The position numbers were made by a program, and so were the translations under genes. Below are positions 54,801-64,000 of a stretch of DNA of 64,000 nucleotides, one piece after another. The notes below the pieces were generated by a model. That model made no database searches. It was not told the DNA's origin and saw only the letters and a program-made list of their open reading frames with translations. The stretch is from Bimastos eiseni (Eukaryota > Annelida > Clitellata > Crassiclitellata > Lumbricidae): contig OY365807.1 in NCBI GenBank assembly GCA_959347315.1, positions 15,822,874 through 15,886,873 on the forward strand. Direction: 5' to 3'. Numbering within the stretch: the stretch's first letter is position 1; every line of letters starts with the position of its first letter.

Positions 54801-57800
54801 CCAGTACGGATGCTTGAGGTACACCAAATTGAACAGGTACCCAAGAACTGCGGGAGTCACCTAGGATGATCATTTGGGTACGATCAGTAAGATAAGAGCG
54901 AAACCAAAGAAGAGGGAGACCACTAAAACCAAATTCCTCCAGGCTCATTTCAGTTTTTTCATGTATCACATCCATCCATTTTTTCCTTGGGCGCCCTCTT
55001 TTCTTCCTTCCTCCTCCACATGCCAGCATCATTTCCTTGTCCATTCCATTTTATCGCATAACATGTCCGAAAAACCCCAGCTTTCTTCTCAACGCTGTTT
55101 GTTGTAACGTCTCATCATTCTCGACTCCAATCTTCCTGCACACCTCTTCGTTTATCTTCTTCTCCGCCCATGATATTCTCTGCATCTTCCTCCATATCCA
55201 CATTTCGCTTGCATTGATCTTCTTCATGTTCTTTGTCATTGTCCATGTCTCACAGCCATGTAGTACTGTAGGGAAGATCATTGCTCTCACTAATCCTTTT
55301 TTTTGTGTCTATGCTCACATGTTTTTTATATAGACACAACATTTATAAGTGGTCCTGGAGACTCAAAAGGTTGAGAACCACTGCCCTGGAGCCAAGGTTT
55401 TGTGAATTCTTAATGTTGCCATAAATGAATTGCACTGTTATAAATCTCTTGGTTTCATAATTCATTTATCAGAAACTTCCTTAACTCACTTCCTCTGACC
55501 AAAAAGTGCAGCAATATGTTACCCCTTGGAAATGATTCCCATTGCATCCTTTTGTTTCTGAATGCTTTTCCTCGTCCCAATTAATCTATTTGATTAGACT
55601 TGTACGACCTTTGATTACTTGGCTGCATATCACTGGTAGTTTTAGTAAATTAATCTTCATCATACCTTGAGAGGTTATTAAAAGTGCTCTATCTAATAAG
55701 CTCAGATACATAATTGAACATGGCCGATTGGCATTGAGCAAGGGACGCTGCCAGTGGAAATCCCAGTAAAAACTTGTCATCTGTTAGAGAAGTCAAGGTG
55801 AATGCTGGCAGAACTGGGTGCAATTGTTCTTAACACATGTTTGTGGGCACCATCAATATCATATTTATACAGTTGTTATTTCATATGGGCCTACACACAG
55901 AACCTTTTAAGAACGTCTCAACATGCTAGAGATTGGCTATATAGCAGATCTCAGTGGGTGTGTCTTCAAGTGGGTTATACATATCAGAAGATACAACAAA
56001 CAAATGCTCATTGATGTGGTCTAGGTTTCCTTTGACCGTCATGTTAAAGATTGGCATTTGCGTCTTGTTGGGCTGGCTTCTGCAGTACAGATCAGAGACG
56101 ACTCTCTCAGCGAACTTTGCGGCACCTTGGAATATGCTCCACCAGAAATGATTCAGGGACTCTGGTTCGATGATAATTTTAATAAATCTGTAGCGTGGCG
56201 ATAAGGATTGGTGATAAAATAAATATGGCATTGATTAATGATGATGTAGCAATTATTATAAGGGTGATAAATGTGATGATAATGGTAATGACTTTCATTG
56301 TTTTGTGGATGCTTACGTTGATGTTTCTGATGATAGTTATCTTGAATATAATGGCAATTTTTTGACGATTATAACTGAATGTGACGATGATAATGCAGAT
56401 GATGATGGTGATGATGATGATGTTTGGGGTGATAATTATAGTAGCAAATGTGGTATTGACGATGATGATGTTGATGCCTACTACAATAATGGTGTTGATT
56501 ATGATAAATGATGATGATAAATGATGATGATAATAATGATGATGATGACGATGATGATAAACGACGATGATGATAAATGACGATGATGATGGTAATGACT
56601 AATTAACTCTTTAACTTTTTTATGATCGGGTTCTGGTTGACTATTTGTTTTGATTTTCTTTAATATTTGTAGCTATGGTTCAAAGGTCGACATGTGGTCG
56701 GCTGGTGTCGTCTGCTATCAGATGCTCTGTGGATTGCTTCCTTTTACATGGTAAATGTTTCTCTGTCTGACATTTTATTGAAACACACTTGTGTAAGTTG
56801 TCCAGATATGTATTTGTTCAGCACCACTGCAGGGTATTTAAAGCACTATGGTAAGTGTTGTGGTGTATATATGCTTACAGTATACTTATTCGTAAGTCAG
56901 TAATAAAGTAATGAGCACTTGTGTGAGCGTGAAAGAGAGAAACTATTGTTCAACATGTGTGTGGACAAATTTAACATGTGGTAACAAATGTTATGTAATT
57001 GTTCGTGTATTACATGCCTTTGTCAGTATTGGTCCTTAGCAGCATGATCCAGAGCTTAAGGGATATTTGGTTGAACTGTTGAAATGCAGAAAACAAAAGT
57101 AATCCAATGAACAACCTTTCCATAATGGTCTACAGGTTTTGTCCAACTAACTGAGATTCAAACCGCAATCACAAGCCATAGAATGGACAGACAAATGCAT
57201 ATAATAATTAGTAATCTAATATGTTTGGGTCAATTCAAGCATTTGGAGCTGGCCTTGTCGGTCATCTCAGCTCCAGTTATATATGTGAGCATATCTGCTG
57301 TATTAACCCTCTCAGTGGACCTGCCTGTGGAGATCTGTCCCTCGCTTCCATACGTGAACAGAAGAAAACTATGCACTATCTTACTATTCATTGGAACAGT
57401 TTTCCTGAAATGCAGAAGTCCCAAAAGTATGATCGAGCAGAGCCAAAAAGATCATTGTGTGTAAGGGTCTTGAACTGAATATGCTGCTTGATGTGGTGCT
57501 GCCTGTGTTTAAACCTGGCTGTATAGAAGTTGTACATCTACATTTATGATCATTAATTGCTGATATATTGTTTAAAGTAGTGAAACCTCAGGGGACCAAC
57601 AGCAGCTTTTTCAGAGCATCCTGTCAGGCCATGTGGATTTTCCCAGTCCATGTTGGGATCTGATTTCCGATTCCGTTAAAGTGAGTCTTTAATAGCACAA
57701 AGCATTTCTAATCTAATGTCTTCTAATGCTAATAATAATCTTTGTTTAATTATATACAAACTGACACAGCTGCAGTATAATTGCAAGTTTAGTATGAATG

Positions 57801-60800
57801 GATGATCACAAGTTATTATAGGGCATGAATTAAACTGTGCAGCAGCCATGCAAGGCACTCATTATGTCATAAATCTGATTTAACAGCCACCTTGCGCATG
57901 TAATACTTGTCGTGCACAGGAGCTTAAGAATTTATTGCCTTTTGCATTTCGGCCCTATTTAGTGTAAAATTTATGGGACACATGTCCTTTATGCTTCAGC
58001 TTCTAAATCTGATAATAACATTGTAATAATACAAATCCTCTTGCCTCTTGGTTTAACTAATATTAAATAATAAATTCGAAAATAATAGTAATAATAAATA
58101 ACAATGATCCACTTAGTTGCCCTGGGTTTATCTTACATAATGCATTCATGCTTAAAACTTTAGGGTAACAGATGCCATAATAATAATTTATGCAATAACA
58201 GATGTTTTAGGTATTTTTATCTTTAAATTACATGATAGGATCTGATTCTGCACATGCTGACAAGAAATCCGAAACTCCGGTGCAAAGCGAGTGAGGTGTT
58301 CAACCATTCATGGCTCCAGACAACAACGTCCCATTCACCGGTAGTCTTACTCTCTGACTGAATGTATCAGGCTGTTTGGTTATTGATATCTATTTCTGTT
58401 CAATCATAGTTTTGTGTTGTTAGGTAGGGAATTGATTGGCAGTGCAACTACAGAGTTTTGGTGGACGTTGTGCAATACCAATTTTCTGTTACAAAGTACA
58501 ATAACTACTAGGCTTAGGTGCCAGGTACACGTTAACAATTAGAGCAGTACTAATTGGATTATTAATTGATTAATTAGCAACTTCTACCAAACCATTGTCT
58601 AATGCATGAGGTACCTACCAAACTAAGTCATGGAGCAGGTCAGTATCCAGAACATCAGTAAAACAGAGAGTTAGCCTGTTATGGAAAAACAATCTGAAAG
58701 GTAAGTTGTATGTTGAGAATGGATTGACTCACCAGTAAAAGCAACTGAGCAGAACAAACAGAACACAGAGAGTAGAAAAATGTAGATTCAGAAACCAAAA
58801 GAGCTTGTGTACCAAGCACCAAATGTAGATTCAGAAACCAAAAGAGCTTGTGTACCAAGCACCAAAGGTAGATCCAGAATGACAATGTCAGATGACCTGG
58901 TTAAATATCTGGTCAGTAATCCATAAGTGGATCAGAGGATTTCAAGGATTGTGGTTTCCAGCATTCATGGTTATAAATACGAACCTCGGTTTGAAATAGA
59001 TCATGTGCTGACCCATCTGCACTTGGACATTATTTATACGACAACCTAGCTATGTTTACACGCGTTGTTAACATTTTTTGAAAACTTGCTGCTACTTCAT
59101 TGAGCTTTTTACTCAGAAGTGCACACACACGCCTCGACGGCACAATTGCAGTTGTACTGCAGAGCAATTGTGCGCGAAGGACTTGCTCAAGGTCCCTACA
59201 CAGCGACTGACGCCTTGGACGAGGGTCAGACCCGCTCACTCTGCGCACACTGAATGTTACGGGCCAACTGCTCTAACCGATCATCCATCGTGCCTCACAT
59301 GCAAGGGATTATCTAGCATTACTTATTGTAATGTATGTTATTGAGTAAGCTTATGTTCTCAGAATAAGATTCAAAATAAACTTTATATACTGTAATAATA
59401 AGATTACAAATAAAATTTGTTTACTATAGTTACGTTCTGTTGGTTAAGTACAATGGGATTGAAGATAATGGTTGTGGTTTGTTGTAGACTTGTCATGGGA
59501 AGAACGTGGACCTTCGGAGCACTATAGTCGCAAACTTAGAAATGTCAAATCCGTGGATATCAAAAACAACCAAGTCATGTCACATGTTGCTTGCGGTTGG
59601 TCAACAGTTGTTCTCCAAATTATTATTCATTATTTGAAGCTGATCACATAATTCTCATGCCCTTTAGAATCTTATTTGTTCACAGCTTTTAAATAGCTTC
59701 AACTTTTGCAGGTTTTCTGAACCTACATTGGAAATCTGCTTGCTTGTATTAGAGCAGATACGTCAGCTATTAGTCTGTTTATTTTGCACTTTCATTAGGA
59801 CGATGCATCTAAGAGCTAGAGGTGTGACACAGATAAAAAATTGGGGAAATAAAGAGGAATGAATAGGGACAGAAAGGTTATGAAAAAAGTTTGGAATAAT
59901 GCTAGGTGCTGATCTGAGAGATGAATGAAAGCCTATGGAAAGATGGAACTAGCTGAAATTTATAGACAGAGAATGAAGTATGCACATTATTGACCCCCAA
60001 GAGGAACCAACAGCAGGTCTTAACAATACTGGAAAAGTTTGGCAATACCAATACTTCCTAATAAAAGTATTTCCTAATATTTTATCGCAATATTAACAGC
60101 CCTGGCCAACAGTATGCATTATTAGTAAATGGTTGTTTCATAATCTTACAGTTAACTGTAAAACCCTTTTTATTAAAACAAAGAGATATACAGATAACTC
60201 TGCATGTGACTTTTTAATCTGCAGAGCTCCTTTTGTAGTCCAAGAAAAGCCTATGAAGAGCGTACAAGTAGTCCTGAGCACGAAGCAAGGCTCTCATTCT
60301 CTACTCATTCTGCTCTGTCAGGTAGTGACTCAGACCAGACTCCATTCAAGCATTGTGTAGCAACCCAAGGTTATCGATACATCTCCCGTCCGGCTGATGT
60401 TGGTGCAAAACAACATGACTTCACCCACATGGATAACATCCCATCTCAATTATCTCTATATCGAGATTCTCTGCTGTCGACTGATGGTGCTCTTCTTCAT
60501 TCAAATAATGTCGAATCCAATGGGTTTGATTTCAACTCGTCTAAGTTTTGCATAGATCAATGTAATTGCAATCGAATTGACTCACTTAAGACTGATGCAA
60601 ATGGTGGCAATTTTGAATCTTTAAATTTCTGCCAAGACGTTAGTGCTTCTGTTGGGACGGGCACCAGTTCCAGCAAATCAGACACCTTCTCAAGTCATTC
60701 AGTTTCCACTGAGAATACTTTAGCATCCAATCGTTGCTTCAGTGCTGCAGTGAAGCAGCCTTGCTCTGCCTCAACACAAACGACCTCAAGTGAATTGCTC

Positions 60801-62983
60801 ATTCAATCAACTATTTGTCCACCCAAAGTCACAGCAAAGAACATTCACTCTTCATCATCATCATCATCCTTTGCTACCCAATCTGCTGTTTCAGTTGCAC
60901 CCAATGAAGTCGAAGTAACTCACCCTGAAGTGAATTCTCTTTGTTCAAGATTTCCATTGTCTCTTTTATTCTCCACAGTTCCTTCTCCATCTTCCACTTA
61001 TCCTGTGAAACCCTGTCCAGCTCAGAGCACACCAGTTTCTTTAAATACAGACTATCAGTTGATGACTGCTCAAATGGGCATAGCATCTCTGGGTCATTGC
61101 TTACCGTCGGGTCATGAGTCATCCTCAGGCAGGTTGACTAACGCCAAATCGATATCAACAGACTCGGCTTCAAGCAATGTTAATCCAGCACACATGGAAA
61201 ACTGTGAACTACTCTCCAGTCAGTCTCTGGCACCTTCTCATGGACAAAGCTTTTCACCTTCAGTCCTGACTCTGCGACAGTCGAAACCTTTGTCTTCCAC
61301 ACACAACCATTCTGACTTACCCACATTGCAGTTTATGTCTTCCACTAAATCTTCTTCATCACCAAAACAATCTCAGTTGAAGTATGCTCATTCTTCGTCC
61401 TCATCATCTCATTCAAAAAGTTCTGTACTTTCAAACCTGCCCCTTCCACAGCATTCAGCTCAAGCTTATCAACAAAACCAACTTGCGACTGCTCGATCAT
61501 TTCCATTTCCGCAGTGTGCGTCTTCCCCCATTCAGGATTCTCAGCCTTTACCACGGACTAGTGTACATTCGTCTCAGGCTCTGACGGCGCTATCCAACAT
61601 TTCTCCTTCCATCCAAGAGAACAGGAATTATATTGCCCTTCAGCATGGTTTTTTGCACCAGCCACAGGAATCAAATTTCCATCCAGTGCAAAGGCAGAGT
61701 CTTTCAGTAAGTCATGCTTCAACGAGCGCAGGTATCAATCAACCCCAGTCACCAGTTAGCTATGCATCTCCTAGCCAAATCCTGACAGCAGCTCTGAAAT
61801 CATTTGACTCAGATGACCAGGGTCACACAAAAAATGCCAGACGCTCATCTTCAAGTCGAAGACAGAATACGAACTCGGCAAAGGTGGCTGTTGAAACAGT
61901 GTGCTGGATGCCCAGTGTAAGATCCTATTTCTTCTTGAGCTCTTAGTTTTCAGTCATCGTGTAGCACTAGATGCAATTTCACTGTTTATTTAGGCGGCAG
62001 TAACCTGGAATCACCTTATAGCATGCTTCATTCTAACACTAATTATAACACGATCGATCCGAATATCTATGGAACACGACTTCACTGCTACAACACACTT
62101 CGGTATTAATTGGTAATTGATTATGGAGCTCTTAATTGATCACTGTTATTGTAATTAAATCAGTAATAGCTCTGCTGTCACTGACTTTCATGAAATGACA
62201 GGCTATTAATGCTGAACAGTTTGTAAAATAATGGTAATTGCAAATTTATATAGTGCCACTTAAAAGAGGTGATATAGACATATACCAGAGTGTGTATATC
62301 GAGTGTATGTTAATGCATGTACATGTTTACGTATGTTTTTATATACAACATCTACCTAGATCTTCAAGGTCCTGTCAAAGGCAAAAAGAGCCAGAGTGCA
62401 TCTTGATGCCAACCAGTTGCAATATACATGCTTGCATGTTTTATTGAAAATAACAATCAGTCTGATTGACCATTTCTTCTGAACTTACTCCTTTGATTCT
62501 ATAACGTTCTACCTTTGTGATGATAAAATGTACTATTGTGTGGCTGAAAATCCAGCTGTGTGGTAACCCAAACTCATTACTTTCTACGTTTGTGGCTATC
62601 ATTCTCAGTTTATCATCCCACTTCATATGTTTCTTGCTGTTCTCTGCAAAGAATTTTGTACACACTACAGTTTGCATACCACTTGCAAGCACTACTGCAC
62701 TAAAAAAAACTGATGGCTTCTGAACCCACAGAAAACTCAAGAGAAAGAGCAGACAGGCAAGAGAGGTGCACCACCATCAATGTCTCTGGCAGACAAGAAA
62801 GACAGTTCACCAGCATCGTCATCATCATCACACGATGAATTTCTGTCGCCATCTTCTTCAATTCACGAAAGGTCTGGCCAATCATCTCAGACAGGTTTCT
62901 CCGGTTTGTCAGAAGATGACAACAATGACGTGGACTCCACGTCTTCCTGGAGCACTCACTGTAGCATAAAGAACCGAAGCTAA
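45843..62983 (+). CDS. Doublecortin-like kinase homologue, predicted pseudokinase
   Basis: Exons 45843-46613, 47011-47107, 48250-48347, 49223-49253, 50573-50672, 51959-52142, 53254-53400, 56025-56164, 56673-56750, 57581-57680, 58239-58340, 59488-59595, 60225-61916 and 62732-62983; 3900 nt, 1299 aa, every phase consistent. Exon 1 is preceded by an acceptor at 45766, so a 5' UTR exon lies upstream. DCX domain 1 (about 69-155) has [20 protein letters not shown] and DCX domain 2 (about 202-281) has [20 protein letters not shown]; in the family these bind microtubules. The kinase-like fold (about 345-610) aligns with DCLK throughout. It keeps VAMK (Lys376), alpha-C Glu394, KPDN (472-474), [30 protein letters not shown] and VDFPSPCWD. 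It loses the ATP loop ([11 protein letters not shown], no Gly), the HRD Asp (HRN, Asn469) and the DFG Asp (LVGLA, 490-494). A Ser-rich tail (617-1299) follows. Inferred: a microtubule-associated pseudokinase scaffold, probably catalytically dead. Exon 12 (59488-59595) is the least certain. Confidence 0.9.
48045..48110 (-). repeat. CR1-like LINE 3' hairpin tail
   Basis: AATGAAACTTGAAATGGCGC, CTCTTCAAG and CTCAGAGACGCTCTC on the plus strand: a minus-oriented copy of the family tail. It lies in pseudokinase intron 2. Confidence 0.5.
48855..48940 (+). repeat. CR1-like LINE 3' tail with AAATA tract
   Basis: GGGAGCGCTTCTGAGTAGAT, then CTTGAAGGAGCGCTATATAA and an AAATAAATAAATAAAATAAA tract: a plus-oriented family tail. 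It lies in pseudokinase intron 3. Confidence 0.5.
49618..50002 (+). mobile_element. Harbinger-like MITE, copy 2
   Basis: The ends are GGGGCCGTCCACATATTACG and TAATATGTGGTTGGGCCC, with a TTA target duplication on each side (49615-49617 and 50003-50005). The left 200 bp is the reverse complement of the right part of copy 1 at 39461-39948. An internal AATATAGTCTGTGATTAGGT segment shows it has been rearranged by a short inverted duplication. It lies in pseudokinase intron 4. Confidence 0.85.
51170..51560 (-). mobile_element. CR1/L2-like LINE reverse-transcriptase remnant
   Basis: Frame-broken sequence on the minus strand. The plus-strand word AGTTGCAATAGTCAAGTTTA corresponds to the L(D)YCN block of CR1-type reverse-transcriptase C-termini, also present in the better copy at 54300. 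It lies in pseudokinase intron 5. Confidence 0.45.
53719..55330 (-). mobile_element. 5'-truncated LINE (C-terminal RT region), interrupted
   Basis: It is flanked by a perfect 17-bp direct repeat TAGACACAACATTTATA (53702-53718 and 55331-55347), a LINE-type target duplication. Minus-strand coding remnants: [61 protein letters not shown] and, after the second insertion, a C-terminus ending MERSGHD then stop near 53767. This is the classic C-terminal segment of RTE-like endonuclease/RT LINEs. The body is split by the CR1-like element at about 53825-54940, and a frameshift lies near 55050. Confidence 0.75.
53825..54940 (-). mobile_element. CR1-like LINE, 5'-truncated, RT open
   Basis: A long open minus-strand frame (within 53866-55044) encodes the C-terminal half of a CR1/L2-type reverse transcriptase. 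It has [29 protein letters not shown], the catalytic YADD in [56 protein letters not shown] and a C-terminal [13 protein letters not shown] block. The first 35 or so codons of that frame belong to the surrounding LINE. The 3' end is the hairpin tail AGCGCCTCT ... AGAGGCGCT at 53835-53880. The RT core frame is intact but the N-terminal half and endonuclease are absent, so it is not autonomous. Confidence 0.88.
56376..56602 (+). repeat. Degenerate GAT/ATG trinucleotide tract
   Basis: GATGATGATG-rich sequence with interruptions, followed by ATGATGATAAATGATGATGA-type units. It lies in pseudokinase intron 8. The acidic frame across it is a repeat artefact. Confidence 0.85.
58782..58872 (+). repeat. 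42-bp tandem repeat, two units plus a partial
   Basis: The unit begins GTAGATTCAGAAACCAAAAG and ends TGTACCAAGCACCAAA. Two nearly identical units are followed by a partial third (GTAGATCCAGAA). It lies in pseudokinase intron 11. Confidence 0.85.
59100..59290 (-). mobile_element. tRNA-derived SINE-like sequence, minus orientation
   Basis: The reverse complement has GATCGGTTAGAGCAGTTGG, a box-A-like element, followed by a GCGGGTCTGACCC box-B-like word and Alu-unrelated sequence. No cloverleaf can be drawn. It lies in pseudokinase intron 11. Confidence 0.35.
60017..60106 (+). mobile_element. hAT-like element remnant (same family as 41206-41765)
   Basis: CTTAACAATACTGGAAAAG at the left and CAATATTAACAGCCCTGG at the right are inverted. 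The left part matches the reverse complement of the right end of the element at 41206-41765. It lies in pseudokinase intron 12. Confidence 0.6.
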
Positions 62984-64000
62984 AGAAGACAACATTTTCT
63001 GTGCAATCGATTAATTCTGCAACTCCTGACTCGTATATACAACTAATTAGTTTTACTTTAACCAACACTCTTTTTTACAACATTGTAACTGCTTTGTAAC
63101 ATTATTATGATTGCCGACATAAAAGTTTATGCAAACGAAATAAATTTAGATAGTGCGCAGAAAATAGCTAACATTCTAATAAGTTTTTTAGTAGTATCTT
63201 GTGAGATTATTATGGTAGTTAACACTAATGGTATTTTTTTCTTGAGAATTAGGTATACCTGGTTTTATTACACCTGTAAAGCTAAATATTACTATTATTT
63301 TGTTGCTATTACTGTTACTGTTCCAAATGTCTTAGTACTAGAACCTTACCAGCTGATCTCTAACTACAATTGCAACTTTTTATTATTGAAAAAAATGAAA
63401 AGACACATCTCACTGTCAACATAACAAACAAGTGAACCAGAGAAGGGCTAACTGTAAAATACTGTGAAGATAAAAATATCGGAATGGATGTTAAGATTTG
63501 TTAAGACCCAGCTACAGACATTACATACAAACTATGGCCACAACAACACACTGAGTGGCTCAAATTTCATAATTATATCAAATGCAAATCAAAACCTGGC
63601 AAGCAGAGGCAGGCATGACATGTGCCACGGAAGGAAGACAATACAACGCTTAAGTGAAAATCATTGAAACCTTTTCAAAACTCATCTAGAAACTCACACT
63701 GTACCTGCCAATATTTTCACAAATTTGTATACTAGAAATACTCTTTCAGATTTTAGAGTAATTGTTATTACTGATTTATATACGTCACACTAGTCATGCA
63801 GTCAAAAAATACTCAAAAGCATTATAGATGGGCATATAGCAGTCCAATGGGGACTTTGATTGGTTCAGGCTGCCCATACATTGTTCTCCTTTCTTGTGCA
63901 TAGGACCACTTCTGGGATACTTAAAAAATAAATTTTAACCTACATTAAATCCAACCGTTCTAGACCTGTTAGATGGCCATGTGTGTGTGTAGCACCTTTG
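62984..64000. other. 3' flank of the pseudokinase gene
   Basis: Probable 3' UTR followed by intergenic sequence. AATAAA at 63139-63144, 156 bp after the stop codon, is a plausible polyadenylation signal. The short frames here resemble nothing known. Confidence 0.5.

Larger units (their letters stand above)
53414..55388. mobile_element. hAT-like element, host of nested LINEs
   Basis: The left end CATAGAGCAAAGGTTCTCGA and the right end, reverse-complemented CAGGGCAGTGGTTCTCAACC, are the common hAT-type GGTTCTCAACCT terminus. The original element was about 350 bp, consisting of 53414-53718 joined to 55348-55388; the rest was inserted later. It starts 13 bp after the splice donor at 53401 in pseudokinase intron 7. 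I could not confirm its own target duplication. Confidence 0.65.

Noticed and set aside
60874..61122. Minus-strand 82-aa frame opposite the Ser-rich exon
   Set aside because: It lies inside a well-supported plus-strand coding exon. The codon bias of the Ser-rich frame produces open antisense frames.

Overview
This is animal nuclear DNA, not prokaryotic. It is AT-rich, with six multi-exon protein genes of typical metazoan families, GT-AG introns of about 0.1 to 6 kb, microsatellites, LINE fragments and many short terminal-inverted-repeat transposons. I cannot fix the species. The repeat mix and the protein divergence from vertebrates suggest an invertebrate, possibly marine. Exon coordinates were built by hand from homology, splice consensus and reading phase, and every gene model closes in frame. 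No RNA supports them. Layout: (1) 2423-17214, plus strand: an SLC7 light-subunit amino-acid transporter of the LAT type, 11 coding exons, 496 aa. (2) 18639-23589, minus strand: DPM1, catalytic subunit of dolichol-phosphate mannose synthase, 9 exons, 240 aa. (3) 24308-26267, plus strand: ABT1/Esf2, a ribosome-biogenesis RRM protein, 2 exons, 216 aa, head-to-head with DPM1 across 718 bp. (4) 27525-32802, minus strand: MED28, a Mediator subunit, 4 exons, 186 aa. (5) 36819-40970, plus strand: DCAF10, a WD40 receptor of CUL4-DDB1 ubiquitin ligases, 6 exons, 531 aa. (6) 45843-62983, plus strand: a doublecortin-domain kinase-like protein, 14 coding exons, 1299 aa. These are ordinary, mostly housekeeping neighbours with no shared pathway. 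The standout is gene 6. It keeps the DCLK architecture (two DCX domains, then a CAMK-type kinase fold), but the glycine-rich loop has no glycine, the HRD aspartate is Asn and the DFG aspartate is gone, while the VAIK lysine, the alpha-C glutamate and the C-lobe motifs remain. It reads as an intact doublecortin pseudokinase with a long Ser-rich tail of about 650 aa encoded mainly by one 1.7-kb exon. The non-coding DNA is rich in datable transposon nests: a 10-bp-TSD element inside an 8-bp-TSD element inside the only ABT1 intron; a LINE inside a LINE inside a hAT-like element starting 13 bp after a splice donor of the pseudokinase gene; and a hAT-like element inserted in one copy of a local duplication whose other copy preserves the empty site. 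Two introns (DPM1 intron 1 and MED28 intron 3) use GC-AG splice sites.
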